The notes: generated by a model from the letters alone, not told the origin. A stretch of 32,024 nucleotides of DNA from an uncultured Shimia sp. (GCA_937897325.1 CALCOY010000007.1:1-32024), one strand, 5' to 3'. Shown: positions 16,338 through 25,800, numbered from the stretch's first letter. A program made the numbers and translations.

Positions 16338-17633
16338 TTATCGGTGGTCAGTCGCAAGCTGGCGCTCAAGCCATTGCGAATATTGCGAAATACCGTAGCA
16401 GACGACGAAAAAGAGGAGGATGGCAAAAGCCCAAAGCTCCCAATAGACGCCGTTCCAATCGGTCGAGGACAGTATCGGTCCCCTGATCATACCCACGAGG
16501 TCGAACATCGAGATGACAGAAACGAGTGTCGTATCCTTGAAGAGCCCCACCGCCACGTTCACGATCCCGGGGATCGAGATTTTAAGCGCCTGTGGCAAAA
16601 TGATCAGGCGCATGGCCTGTGGATAATCAAGACCAAGACTGTCCGCAGCCTCGTACTGGCCGCGCGGCAACGCTGCGAGGCCACCCCGGATCACCTCGGC
16701 GATGTAGGCCGCCGAGAACATCGTGATCATGATGATCACGCGCAGGATCAGGTCGAAATTCGTGCCTGGAGGCATGAAGTATGCCAAGACCACACTCGCG
16801 ACGAAGAGCAAAGTGATCAGGGGCACGCCCCGGACGAACTCAATGAAAATCACGCAGATCCATTTGATGATCGGCATGTCAGACTGGCGTCCAAGCGCCA
16901 AAGCGATCCCGATGGGTAGCGATAGCGACACGCAGACCACCCCGAGGATCATGTTGAGCATGAAGCCCCCCATCTCGCGGGACGGCACCGCCGACAGCAT
17001 CGTTTGTTCCGGCGCGATAGCCCCGACAATGTACCCGCCGACCCACCACGTGACGACCGCTGCCGCGAACCCGCCAAAGAAGCCTGCTGCGAAGGATCCA
17101 GAGACCAGTCGGCTATAAACGAGATATCCGACAATGCAGCCGACCAACACCATGATTGGGGCCAGAATGGTTCCCCCCCAGATCAGGTAGAAAGCCAGGA
17201 ACGGATACAAGCCAGTAAAGATCAGCATCTGCCGAGGAAGTGCGGGAAAAAGCACCGGGGCCGCAGCAATAAACAGCAAGATAAAGGCCAGAGTCGGACG
17301 CCAATATTGGCTTTGGTCATAGGCGACGCCGAATATCAGCTGGTTCCAACGTTCTGACAGAACTGAAAAGCATCCGCCCGTAGCTCCCTCGAGTATCTCA
17401 CGGCATTCGCGAATATTTGCTGTGTTCCAGACACCGTTCATTGCCCATGGCAAGAAGCCTGAAAGGATGAGGTAGATGCAATAAAGCGCCAGCATCGTAA
17501 GGATCGAATACGGAATGCTCGAAAACAGGTTCTCGCGTACCCACTTGACCGGACCAACCGCTGCTGCAGGTGGTGCCTGAGGGGCCAGTTGCTCTGTCCG
17601 TACAAATGCAAAGGAGGATGTTTGATCACTCAT
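16338..17633 (-). CDS. bztC: Amino-acid ABC transporter permease BztC/AapM
   Basis: A 431-residue multi-pass membrane protein. The permease domain near the C-terminus carries the EAA loop ([14 protein letters not shown], then [14 protein letters not shown]) that docks with the ATPase. A long N-terminal half with additional membrane segments distinguishes Bzt/Aap permeases from the short HisM type. It works as a heteromer with BztB. The start is 1 base from the bztB stop, so the two are translated together. The protein sits in the inner membrane and mediates uptake of acidic amino acids and their amides. Confidence 0.95.
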   Translation of the reverse strand: MSDQTSSFAFVRTEQLAPQAPPAAAVGPVKWVRENLFSSIPYSILTMLALYCIYLILSGFLPWAMNGVWNTANIRECREILEGATGGCFSVLSERWNQLIFGVAYDQSQYWRPTLAFILLFIAAAPVLFPALPRQMLIFTGLYPFLAFYLIWGGTILAPIMVLVGCIVGYLVYSRLVSGSFAAGFFGGFAAAVVTWWVGGYIVGAIAPEQTMLSAVPSREMGGFMLNMILGVVCVSLSLPIGIALALGRQSDMPIIKWICVIFIEFVRGVPLITLLFVASVVLAYFMPPGTNFDLILRVIIMITMFSAAYIAEVIRGGLAALPRGQYEAADSLGLDYPQAMRLIILPQALKISIPGIVNVAVGLFKDTTLVSVISMFDLVGMIRGPILSSTDWNGVYWELWAFAILLFFVVCYGISQYSQWLERQLATDHR

Positions 17634-17634
17634 A

Positions 17635-18846
17635 TCAACGCTCCTTCAGGCTTACGGATTGGTTGTAGACGTTCATCACAGCCGAAATCAGCAGGCTGAT
17701 CGTCAGATAGAACAGCATGAGAAGCAGGATGCACTCGAGCGCGCGACCTGTCTGATTCAGCGTGATGCCACCCAAGGTGGCGGTCACATCTGCGTATCCC
17801 ACCGCAATCGCCAGGGATGAGTTCTTGGTGATGTTGAGATATTGCGAGATCAGTGGCGGAATGATGACCCGCAAAGCTTGCGGCAGTACGACAAGGTTCA
17901 TCACTCTGTTCGGGCGCAAGCCAAGCGAAAATGCCGCCTCGGTCTGGCCTTTGCTCACAGCTTGGATACCCGCCCGGACGTTCTCGGCAATGAAAGCGCC
18001 GGTGTAGACCGACAGGGCCAACCACAATGCAATCAGCGGCCTGCCAATCTGTGTCCCGCCCTGAAAGTTAAAGCCCTGCAACGCGGGCACTTCGATACCG
18101 ACCGGACGCCCCATGATAAAGTAGACCAGCAATGTCGGTACAAAGAGGATCGCCAGAGACGGCCAGAAGGTCGGCAGATCACGACCGCGGTCGTAAAGCT
18201 GCCTAACAGCATAGCGGCGGTACATGAAAATCGCCGCGATCGATGCCAGAAACACAAGCGCAACAAAACCCGAACCGGGACCCCAGGTTGGCGCGGGAAT
18301 GTAGACGCCGCGATTGGTATAAGCGATGAGGCCCAGGAACATTTCGGCATCCGGCGTCTCACCGCGATAGGCGCGAGGGGCTGGCATCGTTATAACGATC
18401 GTGTTGATCACCAGGATCCAGATCAGCACGGGAACATTCCGGAAGGCTTCGACATATGCCGACATCAGCTTGGAAACCAACCAATTGTTCGACAGTCTTA
18501 GAACGCCCGCAATCACGCCAAGGACAGTGGCCGTCAGACAAGCCAGAAACGCAACCAGCAGAGTGTTGAGGATACCGACCCAAGCGGCTCGAAGGTGACT
18601 GGACTGGCTTGTGTATTCGATCAGCGTTTGCTGGACATCATACCCTGCCGGTTCATGCAGAAAGCCGTATGAAATATTCAGGCCTGCCGCCGCCAGATTG
18701 GCGAAGAGATTGCTGAGCAGGTAAGCAATGGCCCCGATCAAAACGATCAGCGCGATGAACTGAAACGTGTAAGATCTGTACCGCGTGTCGTTGATCAGCA
18801 TCGACGGGCGGAACGACTCCTGTGGGGGGTCGGTCAATGTCGTCAT
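17635..18846 (-). CDS. bztB: Amino-acid ABC transporter permease BztB/AapQ
   Basis: A 403-residue inner-membrane permease. The EAA loop is EAAFSLGLRPNRVM followed by LPQALRVIIPPLISQYL. The first membrane segment (FIALIVLIGAIAYLL) and a long extra region precede the core domain, as is typical for the Bzt/Aap family. A GGGGA sequence upstream of the ATG serves as ribosome-binding site. It follows bztA after a 178-base spacer holding a strong hairpin, and is directly followed by bztC. It forms the translocation pore with BztC. Confidence 0.95.
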   Translation of the reverse strand: MTTLTDPPQESFRPSMLINDTRYRSYTFQFIALIVLIGAIAYLLSNLFANLAAAGLNISYGFLHEPAGYDVQQTLIEYTSQSSHLRAAWVGILNTLLVAFLACLTATVLGVIAGVLRLSNNWLVSKLMSAYVEAFRNVPVLIWILVINTIVITMPAPRAYRGETPDAEMFLGLIAYTNRGVYIPAPTWGPGSGFVALVFLASIAAIFMYRRYAVRQLYDRGRDLPTFWPSLAILFVPTLLVYFIMGRPVGIEVPALQGFNFQGGTQIGRPLIALWLALSVYTGAFIAENVRAGIQAVSKGQTEAAFSLGLRPNRVMNLVVLPQALRVIIPPLISQYLNITKNSSLAIAVGYADVTATLGGITLNQTGRALECILLLMLFYLTISLLISAVMNVYNQSVSLKER

Positions 18847-18984
18847 GAAGATAGTCCCCGTATTCCGATCCTTTTCGAAAGTGCGTCGTTGCGCGGCGGA
18901 TCGGGTTTTCGTTGCCTATTGGATACGCATTTGGAGGTATCTGAATGCCGCCCAATTTCGGGTCTGTGCATCCCCAAAAGCGTG

Positions 18985-19012
18985 AGGGGCGCAGGTTTGA
19001 CCCTGCGCCCCT
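18985..19012 (-). promoter_or_regulatory. Intercistronic hairpin between bztA and bztB
   Basis: An 11-base-pair perfect GC-rich inverted repeat (arm AGGGGCGCAGG) with a 6-base loop begins 13 bases after the bztA stop. No good T-tract follows it on the transcribed strand (only TTTT about 4 bases further on). It probably stabilises the bztA transcript and/or partly terminates it, so that binding protein is made in excess over the membrane subunits. That role is inferred from similar elements in other ABC operons. Confidence 0.7.
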
Positions 19013-19025
19013 GCCTTACGATATC

Positions 19026-20042
19026 CTACCGGAAGGGTGGTGAGTAGATGAGCCCCCCATCTGTCCACTGCGCGTTCAGACCGCGCGCAAGACCGATCGG
19101 TGTAGATTCACCAATGTTCTTCTCGAAGATTTCGCCGTAATTGCCTTCGGATGAGACTGCGCGCATGGCCCAGTCCGCATCAAGGCCGAGCATCTCGCCG
19201 AGGGTACCTTCGGTGCCGAGGATCCGATTGATCTCTGGGTTCTCGGTCCCGGCTTTCATTTCGGCGATATTGGCGGATGTAATGCCCAGCTCTTCGGCCG
19301 AGATCAGCGCGTTCAACGTCCAGCGGACCACGTCACCCCATTCGTTGTCGCCGTGGCGCACAAGCGGACCGAGAGGCTCTTTCGAGATGATCTCGGGCAA
19401 CAGCACGTGATCACCTGGGTTTTCGAAGGTCGCACGTGTCGCGGCCAGACCGGATGCGTCAGTTGTGTAGACGTCGCAGGCACCTGCAAGGTACTGCTGC
19501 TGAGCCTCTGCGTTGGTTTCGATCGGAACTGGTTCGTAGCTGATTTCGTTGGCGCGGAAGAAATCCGCAAGGTTCAGCTCTGTTGTTGTGCCGGTTTGAA
19601 TGCAGACGGTCGCGCCATCAAGATCCTTGGCCGAAGCCACGCCCAAGTCTTTCGGCACCATAAAACCTTGGCCGTCGTAGTAGTTCACGCCGACGAAGGT
19701 GAACTTCAGGTCCACGTCACGGCTGAAGGTCCAGGTCGTGTTGCGGGCCAGCATGTCGATCTCACCAGACGCCAGGGCCGTGAAGCGAGTCTTGCCGGTT
19801 GTTGGCACGAATTCGACCGCTGTTGGATCGTTCAGAACAGCTGCGGCCACTGCGCGGCACACCGCCACGTCAAAGCCTTTCCATTCACCATTCGCGTCTG
19901 GCGCCGCAAAGCCGACCAGACCGGTGGTCACCCCGCAGTTCAGCTTGCCGCGCGCTTTGACGTCGTCAAGCGTGCCAGCCGCCGCCGAACCGGCCGCCAG
20001 ACCAGCCACTGTCAGCGCGCCAAAAATTACCGTTTTTTTCAT
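19026..20042 (-). CDS. bztA: Glutamate/glutamine/aspartate/asparagine ABC transporter substrate-binding protein
   Basis: A 338-residue periplasmic protein. The start ATG at 20040-20042 has a strong GGAAGAGGT Shine-Dalgarno sequence; the longer open frame upstream is not coding-like. A Sec signal peptide (MKKTVIFGALTVAGLAAGSAAA) is followed by a mature protein beginning GTLDDVKARGKLNCGV. The family motifs WKGFDVAVCRAVAAAV and the ligand-contact region FTALASGEIDMLARNTTWT fit the Bzt/AapJ branch of polar amino-acid binding proteins. It delivers substrate to BztBC. The 194-base gap upstream, towards ATP12, contains a TTGACG that might be a -35 element but no convincing -10. In Rhodobacter this type of system takes up glutamate, glutamine, aspartate and asparagine. 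Confidence 0.96.
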   Translation of the reverse strand: MKKTVIFGALTVAGLAAGSAAAGTLDDVKARGKLNCGVTTGLVGFAAPDANGEWKGFDVAVCRAVAAAVLNDPTAVEFVPTTGKTRFTALASGEIDMLARNTTWTFSRDVDLKFTFVGVNYYDGQGFMVPKDLGVASAKDLDGATVCIQTGTTTELNLADFFRANEISYEPVPIETNAEAQQQYLAGACDVYTTDASGLAATRATFENPGDHVLLPEIISKEPLGPLVRHGDNEWGDVVRWTLNALISAEELGITSANIAEMKAGTENPEINRILGTEGTLGEMLGLDADWAMRAVSSEGNYGEIFEKNIGESTPIGLARGLNAQWTDGGLIYSPPFR

Positions 20043-20236
20043 TTTTACCTCTTCCTGAGTTTTACCGCACCGTATCGCGGTTAATCCGACGCTGTGACGC
20101 CGAAGCCAGTATTGACGGGTCCCGCCCATCTGATGCGCCATACTGTGGGCGAATTCTTCTTGAAACGTCAAGGGCGTGATCATCAAATTAGGACCTGGAT
20201 GGAGCGGGGATTAGGCCTCCGCCAGATGATCTTGCG

Positions 20237-20950
20237 TCAATTCAACTGCGCGCTGTCGAAAAAGGCCTTTGCGTGAAGAAAAGCGGCTTCTCTATAAGAT
20301 GCCGTTTGCTCGGCTTCCTCGTCCTGGCCCCATTGTTCCGCTTGCCAGATTTCATCCAAACGAGAGGCGCTCCAAATATCTTTCGGATTCTGAAAATCCC
20401 GCGCTGCCGCCAAGCCCAAAACAAGCGAGCCTGTCAAACTGACGAGATCATGCATCGCCGCCATCTCAAATGCGGACATCTGATCAAGCGGTGCTTTCAG
20501 TCGTTCCAAAGCGGCTTTTGGCTGCGGTTCATGCATTAGGCCTGCTCGTTCAAAGAGCCGCGCATCATAAATCTCTGCAGCCCAGTCGAGATATGGGTCC
20601 CAAATCTCCTTTTGCCGTGCGATCAGGCTGTCCGGCTGCCCGGCCCGGTAGCACAACAAATCGCTATCGCCATACGCCGCGATCATTTCCGTGACTTCGA
20701 TCTGCTGTGGGATCACCTTATCAATCGCGGCGTTCGCGCTGCGGGTAAAAGGCATGGTTAGCGGATTAACGACGTCTTCCTGCGCCTGCCATTCGCCAGC
20801 CAAAGCCTCTGCCATCAACGCCGTCGGCACGACAAGTGCGGCTTTGGCAGGCGTCTTCACCGCGCGACCATCCAGAAGGATACTGAACCCGCTCGCCAAT
20901 TGCTCCACAGAGGCGTCTTTCCAAAAGCGCTTTTGTTTCCATTCGCTCAT
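20237..20950 (-). CDS. ATP12 family F1-ATPase assembly chaperone
   Basis: A 237-residue protein starting at MSEWKQKRFWKDASV (ATG 20948-20950); the upstream extension of the frame lies within the HAD gene. Motifs typical of ATP12 are ILLDGRAVKTPAK near the N-terminus, AEALAGEWQAQEDVVNPLTM, TRSANAAID, and YGDSDLLCYRA. ATP12 binds the alpha subunit of F1 during assembly of ATP synthase in mitochondria and alphaproteobacteria. The ATP synthase genes are not in the window. The start overlaps the HAD stop by 4 bases, so the two are probably coupled. Confidence 0.93.
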   Translation of the reverse strand: MSEWKQKRFWKDASVEQLASGFSILLDGRAVKTPAKAALVVPTALMAEALAGEWQAQEDVVNPLTMPFTRSANAAIDKVIPQQIEVTEMIAAYGDSDLLCYRAGQPDSLIARQKEIWDPYLDWAAEIYDARLFERAGLMHEPQPKAALERLKAPLDQMSAFEMAAMHDLVSLTGSLVLGLAAARDFQNPKDIWSASRLDEIWQAEQWGQDEEAEQTASYREAAFLHAKAFFDSAQLN

Positions 20951-21627
20951 GCGGATTTCCAGATGCCGTTCAGAACGTCGGGAAGCGTTGCTATCTCTTC
21001 GATGATCGCCCGCGCCCCTTTCAATGATGATATCGGATGGTAGCCCCAACTGACACCGATGAAAGGCACACCAGCAGCAGTGGCCATATCAAGATCAAAG
21101 GTCGTGTCCCCGATCATGATCGTATCTGACGGGGAAACACCCGCCTCATCCATCGCCGCCTGCAGCATGGACGGATGGGGTTTTGAGGGGTGATAATCGG
21201 CAACCTGCTGGGTCACAAAAAAATGGCGTAAGTCATGGGCATCGACCAACGCATCCAAGCCCCGGCGGCTTTTCCCCGTGGCAATCCCCATCAGCCAATG
21301 CGGGATGCTATGCAACTGATCCAGAACGCACCGCACGCCAGGAAAAAGCGGCGATGATCCGGACGATCCGAAAGTCTCGCGCTGTGCTACGAAACTATCC
21401 TTGTAAGTTTGAACAATTCGGTCACGGGTCACCGCGTCCAATTCGGGTGCGAGTTGCTCAACGGCCCGATTCAGCGACAGGCCAACAATGGACAGGATGC
21501 GCGCTCGATCCGGAGGGGCTTGATCAACCGCGGCAAATCCTGCCTGCATACAGCCCACAATTGTTGCCTGACTGTCCACAAGCGTTCCGTCCATGTCGAA
21601 GACGATCAGACGCTGCGGATCACTCAT
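20947..21627 (-). CDS. HAD-superfamily phosphatase (phosphoglycolate phosphatase-like)
   Basis: A 226-residue HAD subfamily IA hydrolase. Motif I is VFDMDGTLVDS (nucleophile Asp11, acid Asp13), motif II is the Thr in IATGKS, motif III is the Lys in HPSKPHP, and motif IV is MIGDTTFDLDMA. A helical cap follows motif I. I chose the ATG at 21625-21627, which overlaps the pseudouridine synthase stop by 4 bases; another ATG lies 6 bases further upstream. The fold resembles Gph, but the substrate cannot be assigned. The gene sits between the RluA-type synthase and ATP12, an order that recurs in Rhodobacterales as I recall it. Confidence 0.9.
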   Translation of the reverse strand: MSDPQRLIVFDMDGTLVDSQATIVGCMQAGFAAVDQAPPDRARILSIVGLSLNRAVEQLAPELDAVTRDRIVQTYKDSFVAQRETFGSSGSSPLFPGVRCVLDQLHSIPHWLMGIATGKSRRGLDALVDAHDLRHFFVTQQVADYHPSKPHPSMLQAAMDEAGVSPSDTIMIGDTTFDLDMATAAGVPFIGVSWGYHPISSLKGARAIIEEIATLPDVLNGIWKSA

Positions 21628-22670
21628 CCCCAATCCTCCTCAAACGGATCTGCGGGCACATCAGACGCCGACCATTGGAAGGTGTCCCAGGTGTGCAACA
21701 TATGATCGGGAAGTGGCGCGGTGAGGTTTAGCGTGGCCTTGGTAGCCGGATGTTCCAACCGCAGGGAGCGGGCGTGCAGGTGCAGCTTGCGGCTCAGCTC
21801 CCCGCCCAAACCGGCACCCCAGCCATCGCCCAGATTTTCCTGACCTGATCCCCCATACTTGCCGTCGCCGATGATTGGGTGCCCGATCTCGGCCATATGG
21901 GCGCGCAGTTGATGTGTCCGGCCCGTAACAGGAATCAGCGCCATCCACGCGCAGCGTTTGGCGGCCATCGCGAGGGTCGCGTAATCGGTCGTGGCCCTCT
22001 TGGCCCCTTCGGTTTCATCGATGGCACGCGGATGGATGCAGTGCATCTTTTCACCCTCACCCCGCTTACCGTGACCAGGTGCCTTCACCAGACCGAATTT
22101 TATGATCCCGTTCTTTGGATGTGGGACCCCGGCAACAGCGGCCCAGTAGATCTTGCGCGTCTCGCGGTGACGAAAGCTCGCCGTCAACGCCGCCGCCACG
22201 GCCCGCGTCCGCGCCATCAGAAGGACGCCCGACGTGTCCTTGTCCAATCGGTGCACCAGGCGTGGCTTTTCCTCCAGATCGAACATCAGCGCCTCGGCCA
22301 GACCATCCAAATGGCGGCTTTGGCCCGATCCACCCTGAACAGGCAAACCGTGGGGCTTGTTCAACGCCAGCACATGGTCGTCTCGATAAATCACACAGGA
22401 CCGGATCATTTCTGCATCCGCTTTCGAAACATGCGACTTCGGCTTAGGTGGCGGGGCGTCGCCATCCGGCAACGGCGGGACACGAACCTCCTGGCCGATC
22501 TCGAGCCGGGTCGAGGCTTTGACCCGGCTGCCATCGACACGGCACTCGCCCTTGCGGCACATCTTCTCTATGCGGCCTTGGCTGATCTGCGGGAAGCGGC
22601 GCTTGATCCAGCGATCAAGACGCTGATCCTCTTCCCCTTGATCAACAGTCAGGATCTGCACCCCGCTCAT
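21624..22670 (-). CDS. RluA-family 23S rRNA pseudouridine synthase (RluC/D-like)
   Basis: A 348-residue enzyme with an N-terminal S4 RNA-binding domain (about 15-70, LDRWIKRRFPQISQGRIEKM). The catalytic domain contains HRLDKDTSGVLL, whose Asp143 is the invariant catalytic aspartate, and later VTGRTHQLRAHMAEIGHPI. It isomerises specific uridines in RNA, probably 23S rRNA positions of the RluC class, but RluC and RluD cannot be separated by eye. An insertion (GSGQENLGDGWGAGLGGE) lengthens the C-terminal half. It overlaps crcB upstream and the HAD gene downstream by 4 bases each. Confidence 0.93.
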   Translation of the reverse strand: MSGVQILTVDQGEEDQRLDRWIKRRFPQISQGRIEKMCRKGECRVDGSRVKASTRLEIGQEVRVPPLPDGDAPPPKPKSHVSKADAEMIRSCVIYRDDHVLALNKPHGLPVQGGSGQSRHLDGLAEALMFDLEEKPRLVHRLDKDTSGVLLMARTRAVAAALTASFRHRETRKIYWAAVAGVPHPKNGIIKFGLVKAPGHGKRGEGEKMHCIHPRAIDETEGAKRATTDYATLAMAAKRCAWMALIPVTGRTHQLRAHMAEIGHPIIGDGKYGGSGQENLGDGWGAGLGGELSRKLHLHARSLRLEHPATKATLNLTAPLPDHMLHTWDTFQWSASDVPADPFEEDWG

Positions 22671-23047
22671 GCAAAAAGCCCCCGCGCAACAAAAAGCCCA
22701 AGCGCCAGCCCAGCAATCGACAGCCCCACCGATAGCGCGACATACAGCATCGCGGCACTCACCAATCCCCTTTCGAACAGCGTAATCGTCTCAAGCGAAA
22801 ACGCCGAAAAGGTTGTGAATCCGCCCAAAAGACCCGTCATGACAAAGGGGCTCAGATGCGTCAGACCACGATGCGCCGCGACGATCACGAAGACTCCCAT
22901 CAGAAAAGAGCCGATGACGTTGACAGCGATGATAGCAAGCGGGAAATCGGTTGGACCCAACAGTCGCATGACCCCCACGCCCACCAAATAGCGGAAACCG
23001 GCGCCAATCGCCCCACCAAGGGCCACGAGGGAAAGCGTTGAAATCAT
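22667..23047 (-). CDS. crcB: Fluoride channel CrcB/Fluc
   Basis: A 126-residue four-helix membrane protein starting at MISTLSLVALGGAIGAGFRY (ATG 23045-23047). The long upstream extension of the frame lies within rarA and is not real. The Fluc hallmarks are present: Asn43 in AVNVIGSF and the TGLLGGFTTFSAFS segment with Phe80 and Phe83 (phenylalanine box) and the pore serine/threonines. As an antiparallel dimer it exports fluoride. The gap to rarA is only 31 bases, so a fluoride riboswitch has no room and none is seen. The gene is probably expressed constitutively within the operon. Confidence 0.95.
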   Translation of the reverse strand: MISTLSLVALGGAIGAGFRYLVGVGVMRLLGPTDFPLAIIAVNVIGSFLMGVFVIVAAHRGLTHLSPFVMTGLLGGFTTFSAFSLETITLFERGLVSAAMLYVALSVGLSIAGLALGLFVARGLFA

Positions 23048-23078
23048 GCGGGGTCTGTCGCGCCTTGACCCGCCGGTG

Positions 23079-24383
23079 TCAAGTTGTCCGCTTGGCCCTG
23101 AGCCGCGTGAAATAGTCCAGTCGCTTGCGCAAGTCGCGCTCAAAGCCGCGTTCCACCGGATCGTAGAAGCCCTGTCGCTCCATTCCGTCAGGGAAATAAT
23201 GCTGGCCCGAAAACCCGTCCTCAGCGTCATGATCATAGGCGTAGTTCTCACCATACCCAATTTCCTTCATCAGCTCGGTCGGCGCGTTCAGGATGTGTTT
23301 GGGCGGCGGATGCGAACCGGTCGATTTGGCCGCTCTGCGCGCGGCCTTGTAGGCGACGTAGGCTGCATTCGATTTTGGAGCCAGAGCCAGATAAACAAGC
23401 GCTTGTGCGAGGGCCAGCTCTCCTTCCGGGCTGCCCAGCCTTTCATAGGTCTGCCAGCCTTGCAGGCATACCGCCTGTGCCTGCGGGTCAGCGAGACCAA
23501 TGTCCTCCACAGCCATACGGGTGATCCGTCGGGCAAGGTAACGCGGGTCCTCCCCCCCTTCCAGCATCCGCGCAAACCAATAAAGCGACGCGTCCGGATC
23601 GGATCCGCGCACCGACTTGTGCAGGGCCGAAATCAGATTGTAATGCGCGTCGCCGGACTTGTCGTACTGTGCCGCCCGCTGCATGAGCCGGGTCTTGAGC
23701 CGAGAGACATCCAGCGGATCCTGCAAACCCCAAGACATCACCTGCTCAATCAGGTTCAAAAGCGCCCGCCCATCCCCATCTGCCATCTCCAGCAGCCCGC
23801 GACGGGCCTCCGGATCCAGCGGCAAAACTTGGTCAAGCTGCGCCTCAGCCCTTAGAGCAAGGTTTTCGAGATCGTCATGACCCAACCTTTCCAGAACCAG
23901 CACCTGCGCCCGGCTCAGGACAGCGGCGTTCAACTCAAAGGAGGGGTTTTCCGTCGTCGCCCCGACGAGGACGATCGTGCCGTCCTCCATATGCGGCAGA
24001 AATCCGTCCTGCTGGGCCTTGTTGAAACGGTGGATCTCATCGACGAAAAGTAATGTCCCCTTTCCTGTCTGGCGGCGCAGCTTTGCGGCCTCAAAGACTT
24101 TCCTCAAGTCTGGAACACCCGTGAAGATCGCACTGATCTGCACAAAATGCAGATCAGTTTCTTCGGCCAGCAGACGTGCGATGGTTGTCTTGCCCACGCC
24201 GGGCGGACCCCAAAAAATCAGAGATCCAAGGGACCCGGCGGCCAGCATCACGCTCAGTGGGGCCTCGGGCCCAATCACTTGCGTCTGACCGATCACCTCA
24301 TCCAGCTTCTGCGGACGCAAACGATCTGCAAGCGGTCGATGATTGGTATCTGGCATCTCACCAGTGTCGAAGAGATCAGCCAA
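23079..24383 (-). CDS. rarA: Replication-associated recombination ATPase RarA (MgsA)
   Basis: A 434-residue AAA+ ATPase of the clamp-loader-like RarA/WRNIP1 family. Walker A is GPPGVGKT (59-66), Walker B is LLFVDEIH (Asp115, Glu116), sensor 1 is GATTENPSFELN, and an arginine-finger region LSRAQ is present. The C-terminal tetramerisation part contains SALHKSVRGSDPDA and YWFARMLEGGEDP, both highly typical. It acts at stalled or gapped replication forks. It starts 2 bases after the Do-like protease stop and is followed by crcB, as part of the packed minus-strand run. Confidence 0.95.
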   Translation of the reverse strand: MADLFDTGEMPDTNHRPLADRLRPQKLDEVIGQTQVIGPEAPLSVMLAAGSLGSLIFWGPPGVGKTTIARLLAEETDLHFVQISAIFTGVPDLRKVFEAAKLRRQTGKGTLLFVDEIHRFNKAQQDGFLPHMEDGTIVLVGATTENPSFELNAAVLSRAQVLVLERLGHDDLENLALRAEAQLDQVLPLDPEARRGLLEMADGDGRALLNLIEQVMSWGLQDPLDVSRLKTRLMQRAAQYDKSGDAHYNLISALHKSVRGSDPDASLYWFARMLEGGEDPRYLARRITRMAVEDIGLADPQAQAVCLQGWQTYERLGSPEGELALAQALVYLALAPKSNAAYVAYKAARRAAKSTGSHPPPKHILNAPTELMKEIGYGENYAYDHDAEDGFSGQHYFPDGMERQGFYDPVERGFERDLRKRLDYFTRLRAKRTT

Positions 24384-24385
24384 AG

Positions 24386-25762
24386 TCAGAACCGCAATGT
24401 GATGCGGCGTTGGCCCCGCAGAAGTGTCATTCGGATGGCCCGATTGTTTCGCCGCACAAGGGACTGTTCCACGTCCGCGGGCACATCGACTGTACCACCA
24501 TCCACGCGCTGGATAACATCACCGCGCCGCAGCCCGACACGCGTACCATAAGGGCCGGGATCGGCCACGACCACGCCGGTGGACTCAATCGGCAGGCCCA
24601 GCTCTGCAAGGACGGCGGGATTGATCTGCTCAACCGAAAGGCCGGGCAGAACTGTCTGCTCAGTCATGACTGTCGTGTTTCGAGACGGATCATCCGGCGC
24701 CCGCATCAGGGAAACCTGCACAATTTCAGGTGTGCCGTCACGGACCCGCATAACCCGCACCTCTTCTCCCTCACCCGCGACGCTCATGTGATAGACCATT
24801 TCGGAGGGCGAATTCACCGTCACGCCATCGACCTCGATGATAACGTCGCCAACGGCAAAGCCCGACTGCGCAAACGGGCTGGCCTCATGCACGCCCGAAA
24901 TGATGATCCCACCGGGCCGTGGCAGGGCCAGCATGGCGGCCATTTCGGCATCCACTGTTTGCCCCGCGAGGCCGGCCCATGGCCGTTCGAAGACCGTGTT
25001 GCCTTGCTGGGCTTGATCGACAAAGGCAGCAACCAGGTTCGCGGGAATCGCAAAACCAATGCCATTCGACCCGCCGGATCGCGACAGAATGCGGGTGTTG
25101 ATGCCGATCAACTCACCCGTCACGTCAATCAGCGCACCACCTGAATTTCCAGGGTTGATAGGTGCATCGGTCTGGATGAAATAGCCGCGCCCACCGCCAT
25201 TTGTCCCACCGGAGCGGGCCAGGCCAGACACAATGCCCGATGATACCGTTTGACCGACACCGAACGGATTGCCGATGGCCAGTACCAGCTCTCCAACCTC
25301 GACGGTATCGCTGTTGCGCAGGGAGAGGTGAGGCAAATCTTGAACGCCCTCAAGCTGGAGAATAGCGAGATCGCTGTCTTCGTCACCCAGCAATACGCGG
25401 GCGGAGTATTCACGTCTGTCGGTCAGAACCACGCTGATCTCTGTCGCCATACCGACGACGTGATAGTTTGACACGACAATACCGTCGGATGACAGGATCA
25501 CGCCCGATCCCAGGGAGTTCTGAACGCGGGGCTCGGGCTGACCGAAATTCTCGAAGAACCGGTCAAAGAACGGATCGTTCATGAAAGGCGTCCTGCGGCT
25601 GACCCGCGTGATCCGCTTAGCGTAGATGTTGACGACAGCGGGCGCCGCCTCCTTCACCAAGGGGGCAAAGCTAAGACTTATTTCGGCCTGGGAGGCAGGC
25701 ACGCGGGTATCGGCCCAAAGCGTTGTCGCGAAGAAAAGGCAGCTGAGAAGTAGGCGTCTCAT
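24386..25762 (-). CDS. Periplasmic Do/DegP-like serine protease with two PDZ domains
   Basis: A 458-residue secreted HtrA-type protease. The N-terminal signal peptide MRRLLLSCLFFATTLWA is followed by a trypsin-like domain with catalytic His101 (NYHVVG), Asp131 (DSDLAIL) and Ser207 (INPGNSGGAL). PDZ 1 begins near residue 245 (RPWAGLAGQTV, then GFAVGDVIIEVDG) and PDZ 2 is near 370-455 (GLSVEQINPAV, GLRRGDVIQRVDGG). Such proteins degrade or chaperone damaged envelope proteins. The sequence does not separate DegP from DegQ or MucD types. No envelope-stress promoter is evident in the 38 bases after the VOC gene. Confidence 0.94.
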   Translation of the reverse strand: MRRLLLSCLFFATTLWADTRVPASQAEISLSFAPLVKEAAPAVVNIYAKRITRVSRRTPFMNDPFFDRFFENFGQPEPRVQNSLGSGVILSSDGIVVSNYHVVGMATEISVVLTDRREYSARVLLGDEDSDLAILQLEGVQDLPHLSLRNSDTVEVGELVLAIGNPFGVGQTVSSGIVSGLARSGGTNGGGRGYFIQTDAPINPGNSGGALIDVTGELIGINTRILSRSGGSNGIGFAIPANLVAAFVDQAQQGNTVFERPWAGLAGQTVDAEMAAMLALPRPGGIIISGVHEASPFAQSGFAVGDVIIEVDGVTVNSPSEMVYHMSVAGEGEEVRVMRVRDGTPEIVQVSLMRAPDDPSRNTTVMTEQTVLPGLSVEQINPAVLAELGLPIESTGVVVADPGPYGTRVGLRRGDVIQRVDGGTVDVPADVEQSLVRRNNRAIRMTLLRGQRRITLRF

Positions 25763-25800
25763 GCAGCGGGATATGGCGACTTATTGCGGCGCTGGCAAGG

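Noticed and set aside
16618-16626. Perfect DnaA-box-like TGTGGATAA
   Set aside because: A single isolated match inside the bztC coding region, with no cluster or AT-rich stretch; not an origin.
21879-22991. Long antisense frame of 370 codons opposite the RluA-family synthase and crcB
   Set aside because: Mirrors strong codon bias of well-recognised genes on the other strand and shows no protein motif; similar long shadows at 24176-25144 and 15586-16398 were dropped for the same reason.
23048-23078. Fluoride riboswitch expected before crcB
   Set aside because: The gap is 31 bases, too short, and no conserved fold is visible.
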